Translations under genes and position numbers: made by a program | The notes under the pieces: generated by a model | The model's database searches: none | The model's input: the letters and a program-made list of their open reading frames with translations, nothing else | What the model was told of the DNA's origin: nothing | Shown here: positions 1-9,687 of the stretch, piece by piece | Layout of the letters: each line of letters begins with the position of its first letter | Position numbering within the stretch: the stretch's first letter is position 1 | NCBI GenBank assembly: GCA_947165255.1 | Contig: CAMUZR010000009.1 | Span: 52,843 to 116,842 of the forward strand | DNA from: an uncultured Bacteroidales bacterium | GTDB lineage: Bacteria > Bacteroidota > Bacteroidia > Bacteroidales > P3 | Length of the DNA: 64,000 bases | Reading direction: 5' to 3'

Positions 1-270
1 CTCATTCAGCCGACGGAGCTCTTCGGGGTTATTGAAAACGATGGAGGCAATGGCCCGCTTGTCGGCAGTGCCGTCGGGCAGAATGACTGAAGGACCAAAG
101 AGAGTCTGTATATTTTGCAAGAATGCAGGGTCGGAATAGTAGGCTCCGGCCACTTGGTCGGCTACGAAGCAGGGCACTTCCAAGCGGCAAAACTCTCGTA
201 AGACGGTGGTCTTTCCGCAGCCGATACCTCCGGTGAGGGCTACTAAGCGAGGACGTGCAGTTGTCGACAT
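1..270 (-). CDS. coaE: Dephospho-CoA kinase, N-terminal 90 residues (cut by window edge)
   Basis: This is the last step of coenzyme A synthesis: ATP-dependent phosphorylation of the 3'-hydroxyl of dephospho-CoA in the cytoplasm. Translation from an ATG at 270 gives a P-loop GGIGCGKTT at about residues 14-22, followed by the family's VPCFVADQVA stretch, where an Asp in the DAD-like position would bind substrate. The frame stays open to base 1, so the C-terminal half lies outside the window. The gene begins 23 bases after the YbbR stop codon and is probably the distal gene of the leuS-nusB-yajC operon, an order common in Bacteroidales. Identification rests on the P-loop, its context and the start of the lid region, and is secure for the family. 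Confidence 0.9.
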   Translation of the reverse strand, partial: MSTTARPRLVALTGGIGCGKTTVLREFCRLEVPCFVADQVAGAYYSDPAFLQNIQTLFGPSVILPDGTADKRAIASIVFNNPEELRRLNE

Positions 271-293
271 GGCAGGGGAAGAGGGCTTTTCAA

Positions 294-1208
294 TTACTTG
301 ATAATAACGAAACTGATGGAGGCCGGGGCGACGGATTTAATGCGTGACTGGGCGGGGAAGCGGGTGATGTAGACTGGCAAGGAGGTGAGTGAGGATGTAG
401 GGTCGTAACGCACCACGGCTTCTATATGCGACTCGGATAGCGCCTGATAGTCGCTCAACGGAACCCATAGGGTGACGTCGACATGGTCAGGATAGAGACG
501 CACCTGGCGGCTGGCTCCGTCGCTTTTGAAAAGGACCGGCACGGAAACGGTGGTTTCGACATAGCGGTCGGCAGGAACGAATATGGTGACGCTGTCGGTG
601 GAGGGGTAGACGTTCGGAAAGTGTTTCCACACGGGTTTGAGTGCCAATTGGAAGTAGCCGCTGTCGGAAATATTTGCGATGGTGGCAGGGGCGGTAACAA
701 CCTCGGTGATGCGCTGAAGCGATGCCGTGTCGCCATAAAGCCATACGGTGTCGGGCTGAAGTATGGGTTGGCCGGACAGCCCCGACTGGCTGGCAAAAAG
801 GAAATCGACATCCCGCAGCTGCGGCACAAAACCGCGGCGGTGACGCTCAGTGGTAGCAAAGCAGAGTGTTTCGACCGTGCTGGAAATGCCGTGGGTGCCG
901 GAAAAACCCATCTGGCGGCTGAGATCGTCAAAAAGGGCATTACCTACCTTGATCACTGTGTCGCCGTCGACATGGATGACGTATGCCTTGTTGCGAATGG
1001 ATAGGTAACGGTCGATAGCGTTGAAACAGTTAGAAGTGACTACCAATGGCAGCACCGTGTCGGCCTGGGTGACGATAAAACGTGAGGCATCGATACCTGT
1101 CCACCGGACAGGCACGTCAATAGGATAGTCGCTATGTTCCGACATGGTGACTACGAACCATACAATGGTCGTGAGAAAGAGGATTATCCAGAAGTGGCGA
1201 TGCCTCAA
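294..1208 (-). CDS. YbbR-domain (CdaR-like) membrane-anchored protein
   Basis: A 304-residue protein with one N-terminal membrane segment (about residues 5-21, IILFLTTIVWFVVTMS) and a long extracytoplasmic part that looks like YbbR beta-barrel repeats. In Firmicutes the related CdaR modulates a diadenylate cyclase, but no cyclase gene is next to it here, so that role should not be transferred. It sits between yajC and coaE, the usual Bacteroidales arrangement, and is transcribed with them. A perfect 18-bp inverted repeat lies between it and yajC. The exact function in Bacteroidota is not established; family assignment is from topology, repeat character and context. Confidence 0.75.
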   Translation of the reverse strand: MRHRHFWIILFLTTIVWFVVTMSEHSDYPIDVPVRWTGIDASRFIVTQADTVLPLVVTSNCFNAIDRYLSIRNKAYVIHVDGDTVIKVGNALFDDLSRQMGFSGTHGISSTVETLCFATTERHRRGFVPQLRDVDFLFASQSGLSGQPILQPDTVWLYGDTASLQRITEVVTAPATIANISDSGYFQLALKPVWKHFPNVYPSTDSVTIFVPADRYVETTVSVPVLFKSDGASRQVRLYPDHVDVTLWVPLSDYQALSESHIEAVVRYDPTSSLTSLPVYITRFPAQSRIKSVAPASISFVIIK

Positions 1209-1239
1209 AACAGATTATTCGTTTGAATTTATAAATAAG

Positions 1240-1301
1240 GAATTCTGAGTTCTGAATGGCAATCTTACCACTTAGAATCCAAAATTCAGAACTCAGAATT
1301 C
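1240..1301. repeat. Perfect 18-bp inverted repeat inside the operon
   Basis: Bases 1240-1257 and 1284-1301 are exact reverse complements, with a 26-base loop. Each arm carries a GAATTC hexamer at its outer end. It lies between yajC (upstream on the minus strand) and the YbbR gene, so it would form a strong hairpin in the polycistronic mRNA. No T-run follows on the minus strand, which argues against a simple terminator. It may be a processing or stability hairpin or a dispersed palindromic repeat. Confidence 0.85.
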
Positions 1302-1313
1302 GAGATATGATTT

Positions 1314-1640
1314 TTATTTCTTGCTAGGTTGGGCGGGTTGCTCGGGCAGAGGCTGTACCATGGATTTCTCGACGGTGACCACTACGCCGTTGGCAATTTC
1401 GACGTCAATGGTGTTTTCGGCAATTTCATGCACCTTGCCATAGATGCCGCCGCTGAAGCTGACTCGGTCACCTTTCTTGAGGTTCTCGCGAAACTCACGT
1501 TCTTTCTTGGCCTGTTTCTGCTGAGGGCGAATCATGAGGAGCCACATAATGACGAAGATAAGGATGAGCCAAATGAGCATGCTGCTGCCACCTTGGCCAC
1601 CGGCAGCCGATTGAAGGAGGATGAATAAGGGAGTGTTCAT
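1314..1640 (-). CDS. yajC: Sec translocon accessory subunit YajC
   Basis: A 108-residue protein with one transmembrane helix at about residues 21-38 (MLIWLILIFVIMWLLM) followed at once by the family signature RPQQKQAKKE and a small cytoplasmic domain (GDRVSFSGGIYGKVHEI). YajC is a small partner of SecDF in the inner-membrane protein export machinery. A Gln-rich/Gly-rich N-terminus precedes the helix as in other Bacteroidota YajC. It lies between the DUF1573 lipoprotein (32-base gap) and the YbbR gene. secDF is not in the window. Length and motif agree with the family. Confidence 0.95.
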   Translation of the reverse strand: MNTPLFILLQSAAGGQGGSSMLIWLILIFVIMWLLMIRPQQKQAKKEREFRENLKKGDRVSFSGGIYGKVHEIAENTIDVEIANGVVVTVEKSMVQPLPEQPAQPSKK

Positions 1641-1672
1641 TTTGAAAAGGAATTATAAATTAAAACAAATGA

Positions 1673-2119
1673 TTAATTAGCTACTTGGGCGGTGATTTTA
1701 ATCACCTTGCGGGAAGGCTGGGCATTGGAGGAAACGGTAACCTCCTGATACTGCTGCCCCATCTTGCCACGGGAATTGAACGAGACGGTCACGTAGCCGT
1801 CTTTTCCTGGGGCAATACGCCCCTTGGGGTAGTCGGCCACCGTGCAGCCACAACTGGCGCTACAGCCCGAAATTATCAGGTCGCCCGTGCCTTTGTTCGT
1901 AAAATGAAAACTATAGGAGATGCTCTCGCCCTCGGAGATTCGTCCGAAGTCGTGAAGGTCGGAATCGAAGACCAAAACGGGAAGCCCGGCAGACTCGTCG
2001 TAACCTGCAGCGGAATTGGGGTTCTGGATGAGGTCGACGTCAACGTCGGCGGCACCCCCTCCGGCAGAATTGCACGAAAGGAGAAAGAACAGGGCCAAGA
2101 GAGGCAAAAGTCGTTTCAT
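1673..2119 (-). CDS. DUF1573 lipoprotein
   Basis: I place the start at the ATG at 2119 because it gives a clean lipoprotein signal (MKRLLPLLALFFLLSC) and lies 7 bases after the nusB stop; an upstream in-frame ATG at 2191 would overlap nusB and add a non-signal extension. The mature protein has the DUF1573 fold: VFDSDLHDFGRISEGE, then FTNKGTGDLIISGCSASCGC, then a GYVTVSFNSRGKMG strand. The CSASCGC cysteine cluster is typical of the family. It is predicted to sit on the periplasmic side of a membrane as an Ig-like module. Function is unknown; it belongs to the leuS-nusB-yajC operon. Confidence 0.85.
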   Translation of the reverse strand: MKRLLPLLALFFLLSCNSAGGGAADVDVDLIQNPNSAAGYDESAGLPVLVFDSDLHDFGRISEGESISYSFHFTNKGTGDLIISGCSASCGCTVADYPKGRIAPGKDGYVTVSFNSRGKMGQQYQEVTVSSNAQPSRKVIKITAQVAN

Positions 2120-2126
2120 GGGGAAA

Positions 2127-3164
2127 TTAATTTTCGGGGAATTGGATGTTGGCGACATTGGGGTCAGAAAAATCGGAAGTATCAGCCTCATCGGAATCGA
2201 ACAAGGCGGGGTTGAGAAGTCCGCGTCCCGACTTGTGGATACGACCGGCGGAACGGAGCTCGATAATGAATTTATCTAGAATGCCGTTGATGAAGAGCTT
2301 GCTGCGCTCGGTTGAGAACTCTTTCGAAAGTTCGATGTACTCGTCAACGGTCACCCGCTCGGGAATACTGGGGAATTCGGTGAACTCGGCCACTGCCATA
2401 TTGAGCAGCAGGACGTCCATCAAAGCCACACGGTCGTATTCCCACCCATTGAGGTGGTCGCGAATCATCTTCTCGACTTCGGGGAAATGGCGCATGGTGG
2501 CCAAGAGCAAGTTGCGCGAAAAATCATAGGCCTCGTCGTCCTTTTCAAAACGAAGGTCGTTCACCAAAGGTATGGGGGTAGCCTCATCGGTAGTATCATC
2601 GAGAGCCTTGAGCATCATGAAGTTATACTGGGCAATCTGGTCGAAATCGTCTTCCCACAGGAGACTTTGAGGGTAGAGGCTCTCGCGGAAGAGGTCGAAA
2701 TTCATCAGAAACTTAAAGATGTTAAGGGCGAACTTTTGGTCGGTTTCGAACGAAGGCTCGGTGGCAAGATATTGCTTATACTCAGGGAATTTGACAAAAG
2801 CGGCATAGGCCTGACGGAAAATCTGGTCGTTGTCGACGCCGCCCCAGTTGACATTAGCAGCCTCGCTATGCCGGCGTAGGTCGTAGTTATCGGCCAGACG
2901 CAGGATAAAAATATTCTCGGGAATGCGGCGAACGGGGTTGAGTTCCTCATCGGTAGGAAGGAACTTATGCTGTGCCTCGTCCATAATGATGCCGGAGAAT
3001 TCGGCAAAATGGACCAACGCGGCCAACTGAATAGTTCCAAGGTCGTTGAGGCGGGCAATCTGGTGCTTGTAGTTTTTCTCAACGACATTAAGGTCGACGG
3101 GGTCGGTCTTGGCAGCATAGAGTGCCTGAAGGACTTTGGCACGGAGGAAATGACGACTTAGCAT
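2127..3164 (-). CDS. nusB: Transcription antitermination factor NusB, long Bacteroidota form
   Basis: NusB binds boxA RNA with NusE (S10) and prevents premature termination in rRNA operons. The protein starts with the family's SRHFLRAKVLQALYA helix. The recognisable C-terminal NusB part lies at about residues 200-305, with EYDRVALMDVLLLNMAVAEF and then the RVTVDEYIELSKEFSTERS and FINGILDK segments. At 345 residues it is more than twice the length of E. coli NusB (about 140); the extra helical insert and acidic tail are usual for Bacteroidota versions. It is 55 bases downstream of leuS and 7 bases upstream of the DUF1573 start, consistent with one transcript. Confidence 0.9.
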   Translation of the reverse strand: MLSRHFLRAKVLQALYAAKTDPVDLNVVEKNYKHQIARLNDLGTIQLAALVHFAEFSGIIMDEAQHKFLPTDEELNPVRRIPENIFILRLADNYDLRRHSEAANVNWGGVDNDQIFRQAYAAFVKFPEYKQYLATEPSFETDQKFALNIFKFLMNFDLFRESLYPQSLLWEDDFDQIAQYNFMMLKALDDTTDEATPIPLVNDLRFEKDDEAYDFSRNLLLATMRHFPEVEKMIRDHLNGWEYDRVALMDVLLLNMAVAEFTEFPSIPERVTVDEYIELSKEFSTERSKLFINGILDKFIIELRSAGRIHKSGRGLLNPALFDSDEADTSDFSDPNVANIQFPEN

Positions 3165-3219
3165 AAAATAGTTTTGCGAAAAATGTTACGATATAGCGAT
3201 AAAAAGAGAGATCAATATA

Positions 3220-6072
3220 TTACAATACTATATTAATAATCTTATTGGGAACGAAAACGACGCGTTTGGGCTGCTTGCCGTCGAGCCATTTTTGAGCCAG
3301 CTTGTCTGCAATTACGGCGGCCACGGCATCTTGTTGCGAAATGCCGTTGGGAAGCTCGAGCGTGAGGCGCATCTTGCCATTGAAGGAAACCGGATAGGTA
3401 AAAGTGTCCTGAACCAGCATAGCGGGGTCGTACTCAGGCCACTGAGCATCGTACACCGAGGTGTCGTGACCCAATTGACTGTAAACCTCCTCGGCAATGT
3501 GGGGTGCGAAAGGAGCCAGCAAAATGGCGATGGGCTCTATCACCTGGCGCGAGACCGAGCCAAGGGCAGAAAGGTCGTTCACACAAATCATAAAGGTCGA
3601 CACCGACGTGTTGAAGGAGAAACGCTCAATGTCGTCAGTAATCTTCTTAATGGTCTGGTGAAGAATCTTCAACTGGGGCTTGGTGGCGGGGGTGTCGGTG
3701 CTGGACTCGAAAAGCTTCCAAAACTTCTTGAGGAAACGGAACACACCCTCAATGCCATTGGTGTCCCATGGTTTGGCCTGCTCGACTGGACCTAGGAACA
3801 TCTCGTAGAGGCGGAGCGTGTCGGCACCGTAGCGGGCAACGAGGTCGTCGGGGTTCTGCACATTGAACATCGACTTGGACATTTTTTCCACCTCCCAGCC
3901 GCAGACATACTTACCGTCTTCCAACTCAAAACGGGCGTCGGCAAACTCTGGCCGCCACTGGCGGAATTTCTCTATATCCAGTATGTCATTGTTGACAATA
4001 TTGATGTCGACATGGATGGGCACCGTGTTTTCGGCGCAGCCAGGCACATTTTTCGAGATAAACAGATTATTGTCAGTCTTGCTGCGATAGACAAAATTCG
4101 AGCGCCCCTGAATCATGCCCTGGTTGACCAGTTTGTGGAAAGGTTCCTGCTTCACGGCGAGGCCGATGTCGAAGAGAAATTTATTCCAGAAACGGGCATA
4201 AATGAGGTGTCCGGTGCCGTGTTCGGCGCCGCCGACATAGAGGTCCACATTCTGCCAGTAGTTTACAGCCTCGGGGCTGAAATAGGCCTGGCTGTTGTGT
4301 GGGTCCATATAGCGCAAATAGTAGCCGCTGGAGCCGGCAAAGCCGGGCATAGTGCTCAGTTCGAGGGGGAACACGTTCACGTTATCGATGAGGTTCTTGT
4401 CGACCACCTTGCGGTTCTTCTCATCCCAGGCCCACACCTGAGCATGGCCCAGCGGGGGCTCGCCTGTGGCAGTGGGTTTGAAGTCCTTAACCTCGGGCAG
4501 TTCCAGAGGCAGGCACTCCAACGGAAGCATATAGGGGCGGTCGTTCTTATAGTATACCGGGAAAGGCTCGCCCCAATAGCGCTGGCGGCTGAAGATGGCG
4601 TCGCGCAGGCGGAAATTGACCGTGCGGCTGCCAATGCCCATCTCCTCCACCTTGTCGATGACGGCCCGCATAGCGTCCTTCACCTTCATACCGGTTATAA
4701 AGCCGCTGTTGACCGAATAGCCGCTCTTGCTGTCGATGCTTTCCTCCCACGTGTTGGGGTCGGTGAGGTGCTCAGGGTTGGGGTCGGCGGCCACCACCTG
4801 GCGAATGGGCAGGTGGAAATGGCGCGCAAAGGCAAAGTCGCGGCTGTCGTGGGCGGGGACGGCCATGATAGCGCCCGTGCCATAGCCGGCCAGGACATAT
4901 TCAGAAACCCAGATGGGTATTCTCTCACCCGTGAGGGGATTGACAGCGAAAGCACCGGTGAAAACGCCCGAAACCTTCTTCACCTCGGCCTGGCGCTCGC
5001 GTTCGGAGCGGTTCTTGGCCCAGGTGACGTAGGCTTCCACCTCGGCGCGCTGTTCGGGTGTGGTGATTTGGTCAATCATCTCATGTTCGGGACAAAGCAC
5101 CATGAAGGTGACGCCGAAAATGGTGTCGGGGCGGGTAGTGAAGATTTCAAAAGCATTTTCGGGTATGGGCTCGCCCTGACCCTGATAGGCCTGCATTCCG
5201 GGCAGGAGGTTGGCTTTCTGGTCCACGGCCAGGGGGAACCAAACGGAGGCGCCTTCGGAGCGTCCAATCCAGTTGCGCTGGATTTCCTTGAGACTTTCGG
5301 TCCAGTCAACCTCTTCCAGCCCGTCCACCAGACGCTGGGCGTAAGCGGTGATGCGAAGGCTCCATTGGCGCATGAGCTTGCGCTCGACGGGATAGCCGCC
5401 ACGGACGCTGAGGCCGTTGACCACCTCGTCGTTGGCCAGCACCGTGCCCAATCCGGGGCACCAGTTGACGGGGATGTCGGCCAGATAGGCCAGGCGGAAG
5501 TTCATCAGGTAGTCCTGACGTTCCTCCTCCGACATATCTTTCCACGACTTTTCGGCCTGCGCCTCAAGGGTGCCGTTGTCGAGCTGTTCCACCAGTCGGC
5601 TGATGGGCATGGCCTTGTCCAGTTCCTTGTCGTAGTAATGGTTGAAAAGTTGCACGAAGGTCCATTGGGTCCAATGGTAGTAGGAGGGGTCGCAAGTGCG
5701 CACCTCGCGGTCCCAGTCGAAAGAGAAGCCAATTTTATCGAGCTGCTCGCGATAGCGGGCTATGTTGCGCTCGGTGGTGATGGCCGGATGCTGGCCTGTT
5801 TGAATGGCATACTGCTCGGCGGGGAGACCATAGGCATCGTAGCCCATGGGGTGCAGCACATTGAAGCCGCGCAGGTGTTTGTAGCGCGAAAAAATGTCGG
5901 AGGCAATGTAGCCCAGCGGGTGACCCACATGAAGGCCCGCACCCGAGGGATAGGGAAACATGTCCAAGACATAAAAATGAGGTTTGTTAGAGCTGTTGGA
6001 GCAACGGTAAGTATGATGCTCGCGCCAATAATTCTGCCACTTGGGCTCGATTTCATTGAAATTGTAATCCAT
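3220..6072 (-). CDS. leuS: Leucyl-tRNA synthetase
   Basis: Class I aminoacyl-tRNA synthetase that charges tRNA-Leu. The 950-residue protein shows the HIGH-type motif in [16 protein letters not shown] (about residues 40-55), the CP1 editing domain with TTRPDTIFG and the [10 protein letters not shown] stretch, and the KMSKS loop in [12 protein letters not shown] (about residue 715). The C-terminus carries the usual anticodon-binding helical domain and a small terminal domain. It is the first gene of the minus-strand operon; a TAnnTTTG promoter box lies at 6139-6146, about 66 bases before the ATG. No anomaly seen. Confidence 0.98.
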   Translation of the reverse strand: MDYNFNEIEPKWQNYWREHHTYRCSNSSNKPHFYVLDMFPYPSGAGLHVGHPLGYIASDIFSRYKHLRGFNVLHPMGYDAYGLPAEQYAIQTGQHPAITTERNIARYREQLDKIGFSFDWDREVRTCDPSYYHWTQWTFVQLFNHYYDKELDKAMPISRLVEQLDNGTLEAQAEKSWKDMSEEERQDYLMNFRLAYLADIPVNWCPGLGTVLANDEVVNGLSVRGGYPVERKLMRQWSLRITAYAQRLVDGLEEVDWTESLKEIQRNWIGRSEGASVWFPLAVDQKANLLPGMQAYQGQGEPIPENAFEIFTTRPDTIFGVTFMVLCPEHEMIDQITTPEQRAEVEAYVTWAKNRSERERQAEVKKVSGVFTGAFAVNPLTGERIPIWVSEYVLAGYGTGAIMAVPAHDSRDFAFARHFHLPIRQVVAADPNPEHLTDPNTWEESIDSKSGYSVNSGFITGMKVKDAMRAVIDKVEEMGIGSRTVNFRLRDAIFSRQRYWGEPFPVYYKNDRPYMLPLECLPLELPEVKDFKPTATGEPPLGHAQVWAWDEKNRKVVDKNLIDNVNVFPLELSTMPGFAGSSGYYLRYMDPHNSQAYFSPEAVNYWQNVDLYVGGAEHGTGHLIYARFWNKFLFDIGLAVKQEPFHKLVNQGMIQGRSNFVYRSKTDNNLFISKNVPGCAENTVPIHVDINIVNNDILDIEKFRQWRPEFADARFELEDGKYVCGWEVEKMSKSMFNVQNPDDLVARYGADTLRLYEMFLGPVEQAKPWDTNGIEGVFRFLKKFWKLFESSTDTPATKPQLKILHQTIKKITDDIERFSFNTSVSTFMICVNDLSALGSVSRQVIEPIAILLAPFAPHIAEEVYSQLGHDTSVYDAQWPEYDPAMLVQDTFTYPVSFNGKMRLTLELPNGISQQDAVAAVIADKLAQKWLDGKQPKRVVFVPNKIINIVL

Positions 6073-6138
6073 CGTTCTCTTCGGTTAACCTTTGTGCAAT
6101 AGCCTATTACAATACTTTACATAAAAATAGGCAAAGTG

Positions 6139-6146
6139 CAAATATA
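6139..6146 (-). promoter_or_regulatory. Promoter -7 box for leuS operon
   Basis: On the minus strand the bases read TATATTTG, a match to the Bacteroidota -7 consensus TAnnTTTG, followed by CA. It is the only such match in the gap before leuS and would drive leuS through coaE. Confidence 0.6.
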
Positions 6147-6320
6147 CGTTTTTTTTACAATTAATAACGTTTTTTTTCTCAAAAAGCCCAGAAAGTGCCT
6201 GCACCAGCCGCCGCCAGCCGCCCCTTCCATATAGCCAGCCCGCGCCAAGCCCTGCGGCACAGGCTGTCCATCACCACCCAATCCCCAGGCTAGCCACACC
6301 TTTTCATTAGTATTTGATTT

Positions 6321-6394
6321 TTGTTTATTCAATATTTAGTTTTTGAAGGAAAAACAAAACATAAACTAAATGCAAACTAAATGCAAATAAAATA
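6321..6394. repeat. AT-rich imperfect palindromic repeat, copy 1
   Basis: Left arm with ATTTAGTTTTT, a short spacer, then a right arm with AAAAACAAAAC and two tandem ACTAAATGCAA units. The same arrangement, with the same ACTAAATGCAAATAAAA right end, occurs at 59862-59936. Both are intergenic and both sit beside GC-rich filler. Probably a dispersed non-coding element. Confidence 0.6.
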
Positions 6395-6560
6395 CTGGAG
6401 AAAGAGTGGAGAAACAGACCATTGGGGCCGACACGACGGGAAACCTCCGAAGAACCCTGACGGGGTGTGGGCAACAGGGGTAACGGAGGGATGGAGGGTG
6501 AGGCTGCCGACAGAAAGGCCGGCAAAAGGTGGATAGGAAAGTAAATAATGTTTTACAATG

Positions 6561-6591
6561 TTTGCTACATTAATTTTTTTTTGTATTTTTG
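6561..6591 (+). promoter_or_regulatory. Promoter for the DUF349-gldB operon
   Basis: TTTG at 6561-6564 and TATTTTTG at 6584-6591 are separated by 19 bases, a textbook Bacteroidota -33/-7 pair. The start codon is at 6681, leaving a leader of roughly 85 bases. Confidence 0.75.
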
Positions 6592-6680
6592 CATTCCGCC
6601 ACTAAGGCGTAGTAAACCCGATAAAACGTCTGCAACGTAATGTTACAGAACTAATTCTAAACACAAGAAAAAACCCAATT

Positions 6681-8663
6681 ATGGAAGAACTGAACGAAAA
6701 GCAGGGAACCGTAGAGAACGAGGAACTGCAACCTGTTGTCGAGCAAGTTGCTAATGACAATGACTCTAACACAAGCGTAACCCCCGAGCCCGCCTCAGAG
6801 GCTGCAACAGAAGAACCCACAGCCACGCCAGAGCCCGCCGCTGCCGAACCCGCAACGACTGCACCCGCCGTTGAAAACACCCCCGCCGAGCACGAGAGCG
6901 CCCCCGCCGAACCCGAGGAGGAGCCCGTAGTCGACTACAGCCAAATGAACCGCGAGGAACTGCTGGCCGCCTTTAACGAGCTGATGCAGCTAGAGGTGTC
7001 CCAAATCCGCAACCGCGTAAGAGCCATCCGCGACCAATTCGCCATCCTGAACAAGGAGGTTGAGCAACAAGCCGCCAAGGCCTTTGAGGAACAGGGCGGA
7101 GATAAGGCCGACTTTAAATATGAGAACGACGCGGTGGCCCAGGAATTCTACAAACTGTGCGACACCTACCGCACCCGCCGCCAGAAGATGCAGGAGGAAA
7201 TCGACGCCCAGAAGCATCAGAACCTGGAGGCAAAACGCCAGATTTTGGAAGAGCTGCGTTGCCTGATTGACAAGGACGAGGAAACCCTGAAACAGACCTA
7301 CGACGAATTCAACGCCATACAGGAGAAATGGAAAGGCATTGGCGACGTGCCCAGAGAAGACATGAACGACCTTTGGCAGAACTACCATTTCCTAATCGAA
7401 CAGTTTTTCAATAAAGTAAAGATTAGCAAAGAGTTGCGCATGCTGGATTTGAAGCGCAACCTTGAGCAGAAGATACAGTTGTGCGAACGCGCCGAGGAAT
7501 TGATTGTGGAGACATCGGTGGCCAAAGCTTTCAAAGCGCTGCAGGACCTGCGCGCCCAATGGAAGGAGATTGGCCCCGTGCCCTCGGAACAGAGCGACGA
7601 GATATGGCAGCGCTTTAACAATGCCGCAAACCAGATTGACGAGCGCCGCCGCGAATACTACGACCAGCGCAAAGAGGAACTGGAGCAGAACCTCCTGGCC
7701 AAACAGGCCCTGATTGCCAAAGCCGAAGAGGCCACCCAGAACCCACCACAGTCCACCAAGGAATGGAACGACACCACCGAGGCCCTGGACGAACTGCTGA
7801 AACTGTGGAAGAGCATCGGCCCCGTCCCAAGAGAGAACAACGAGGAGGTTTGGGCCAAATTCAAAGGCATTATAGATAAGCACTATGCCGATAAGAAGGC
7901 CCATTTCAGCCAAATGCGCGACGAACAGAGCGAGAACTACAATAAGAAGGTGGACCTTTGCCTGAAGGCTGAGGCCATTGCCAAACGCGAGGACTGGAAG
8001 AACGCTACGGAAGAGCTGCTGCAACTGCAGGCCGAGTGGAAGACCATTGGCCCCACCAGCCGCAAGGTGAGCGACAAGGTTTGGCACCGCTTCCGTTCCG
8101 CCTGCGACGAGTTCTTTGCCAAGAAGAGCGACTACTTCAAAGGCATCCGCAGCAGCGAAAGCGAGAACCTGGAGAAGAAAACCGCCATTATTGACGAGCT
8201 GAAGGCCTACGCCTTTGGTGACGACAAGGAGGAGAACCTCAACGCCCTGAAGGAATTCCAACGCAGATGGCTCGAGATAGGCCACGTGCCCATGAAAGAG
8301 AAAGACCGCATCGTGAAAGAGTTCCGTGGTTTGCTGGACGGCATTTTCGAAAAGCTGAAGATTTCGGCCCGCGAGGCCGACGAGGCCATGCTCCGCTCGC
8401 ATCAGCGCAACGGTGGTTCGGGCAGAAAGACTTCGGGCAACGAGTCGCACGACATGTCCAGCCGTATTGAAAAGCTGAAAGCCGACCTCAAACTATGGGA
8501 AAACAATATCGGTTTCCTGGCCAACAGCAAGCAGGCCGACCTGCTGAAGGAAGAAATGGAGCGTAAGATGGAGGCCACCCGCCAGGAGATTGCCCTGCTG
8601 ACCGCCCGTATGAAACAGAAAGAGCAGGAAGAGGAATCGGAAGGCAACGAAACGGCCGAGTAA
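6681..8663 (+). CDS. DUF349 repeat protein, 660 aa
   Basis: A large soluble acidic protein. Residues 1-90 are a low-complexity Glu/Pro/Ala-rich region. From about residue 190 there are at least five tandem DUF349 units, recognisable by recurring LWKSIGPVPRE, WKEIGPVPSEQ and WKTIGPTSRK turns followed by W.(R/K)F helices and FF.KK...Y. The rest is predicted coiled-coil. The C-terminus is a Lys/Glu-rich helix. DUF349 proteins are common in Bacteroidota and Actinobacteria; no biochemical function is established. It heads a plus-strand operon with gldB 46 bases downstream. Confidence 0.85.
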   Translation: MEELNEKQGTVENEELQPVVEQVANDNDSNTSVTPEPASEAATEEPTATPEPAAAEPATTAPAVENTPAEHESAPAEPEEEPVVDYSQMNREELLAAFNELMQLEVSQIRNRVRAIRDQFAILNKEVEQQAAKAFEEQGGDKADFKYENDAVAQEFYKLCDTYRTRRQKMQEEIDAQKHQNLEAKRQILEELRCLIDKDEETLKQTYDEFNAIQEKWKGIGDVPREDMNDLWQNYHFLIEQFFNKVKISKELRMLDLKRNLEQKIQLCERAEELIVETSVAKAFKALQDLRAQWKEIGPVPSEQSDEIWQRFNNAANQIDERRREYYDQRKEELEQNLLAKQALIAKAEEATQNPPQSTKEWNDTTEALDELLKLWKSIGPVPRENNEEVWAKFKGIIDKHYADKKAHFSQMRDEQSENYNKKVDLCLKAEAIAKREDWKNATEELLQLQAEWKTIGPTSRKVSDKVWHRFRSACDEFFAKKSDYFKGIRSSESENLEKKTAIIDELKAYAFGDDKEENLNALKEFQRRWLEIGHVPMKEKDRIVKEFRGLLDGIFEKLKISAREADEAMLRSHQRNGGSGRKTSGNESHDMSSRIEKLKADLKLWENNIGFLANSKQADLLKEEMERKMEATRQEIALLTARMKQKEQEEESEGNETAE

Positions 8664-8709
8664 TGGTGAAAACCTCACGAATGAAAACTGAATTGTAAAA
8701 AAAATCCGA

Positions 8710-9687
8710 TTGATTACGAAAAGGTTTTTCATACAACTGGCAGTACTGGCGCTGGTTGCGACAATGAGCGCCTGCCGCCACACATCTGACGAAGCGGTGC
8801 AACTGCACCGCTTCGAAAAGGTGTTGTTCGACACCCCCGTGGAGCAACTGCAAGGTAAACTGCTATCGGTGGGCAGCGAGTACGGCACCGAGCTGCTGAA
8901 CATTCGTCCCGAAAACCCAGAGTATATGCAAATGCTGGCCGGATTTGTGCAAGACCCGACCATGCGGGAGGTGTATCGGCTGGTGGACAGCGTGTTCGGC
9001 GACATGCAGGAGGAGTCAGTGGCACTGGGCAAAGCCCTTGCCAAGGCCCAGGAGCTATCCCCAACCCTGCGTTACGACAAGGTGTTCACTTTTATTTCTG
9101 GCATGTTCGACTACGACATGCGCGTTGGGTGTAACAGCCATGAGTTGGTTATAAGCTTGGACCAATACGTACTGCCTTACACTCAGAAATTCAACTACTT
9201 CAACAGTCCTCTCTTCCTAGTGCAGCAGAGCCGACCCCAATATTTGGTAGCCGACTGCATGGAAGCCATTGGCCGCCAGCACATTGCCATCCCCCAAGAG
9301 GGTGAGATGACCCTGCTGGACTACATGGTGGCCGAGGGCAAGGCCATTTATTTTGCCCAACAAACCCTGCCGGACACTCCGGACAGCATTCTTATGCGCT
9401 ATTCGAAGGTGCAGATGGAATGGATGAAGAAAAATGAAAGCAACGTGTGGAGCTATCTGCTGCAGAACAAGGTGCTGTACGACATAGACTACATGCGCTT
9501 CCACAACCTGATTGACGACGCGCCCAAAACCAACGCTTTCCGCGATTCGTCGCCCCGAACCCCTTACTATATTGGCTGGAAAATTGTCAGCCAATACGTC
9601 AGCAACACGGGGGCATCTATAGATGAACTATTTGAAGAAACAGACTCTCAGAAGATACTGAGCCAGTCAAACTATCGTCCTAAATGA
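8710..9687 (+). CDS. gldB: GldB-family lipoprotein
   Basis: 325 residues beginning at a TTG codon; no ATG is available in frame upstream without a stop, and this start gives a good lipoprotein signal (FFIQLAVLALVATMSAC). The sequence then follows the GldB family: LHRFEKVLFDTP near the N-terminus, FISGMFDYDMRVGCNSHELVISLDQYV in two parts mid-protein, and a C-terminal TPYYIGWKIVSQYV segment. GldB is required for gliding in Flavobacterium, but homologues are widespread in non-gliding Bacteroidales, where the role is unclear. The stop overlaps the next ATG by four bases (ATGA), so translation is probably coupled. Confidence 0.85.
   Translation: MITKRFFIQLAVLALVATMSACRHTSDEAVQLHRFEKVLFDTPVEQLQGKLLSVGSEYGTELLNIRPENPEYMQMLAGFVQDPTMREVYRLVDSVFGDMQEESVALGKALAKAQELSPTLRYDKVFTFISGMFDYDMRVGCNSHELVISLDQYVLPYTQKFNYFNSPLFLVQQSRPQYLVADCMEAIGRQHIAIPQEGEMTLLDYMVAEGKAIYFAQQTLPDTPDSILMRYSKVQMEWMKKNESNVWSYLLQNKVLYDIDYMRFHNLIDDAPKTNAFRDSSPRTPYYIGWKIVSQYVSNTGASIDELFEETDSQKILSQSNYRPK

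Larger units (their letters stand above)
6073..6680. other. Divergent intergenic region between leuS and the DUF349 gene
   Basis: This 608-base gap holds the leuS promoter (6139-6146), a C/G-rich stretch (6181-6300) with no convincing gene, a palindromic AT-rich repeat (6321-6394) and the DUF349 promoter (6561-6591). Short open frames on the minus strand across it have no signal sequence, no recognisable domain and implausible composition, so I do not call them. Confidence 0.6.

Noticed and set aside
4012..6102. Long open frame on the plus strand (about 696 codons) antisense to leuS
   Set aside because: It is the complement of the highly conserved leuS coding sequence; no signal, no domain and unlikely composition.
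6117..6525. Two short minus-strand frames upstream of leuS
   Set aside because: One contains the leuS promoter and the other is the palindromic repeat read as protein; neither has coding features.
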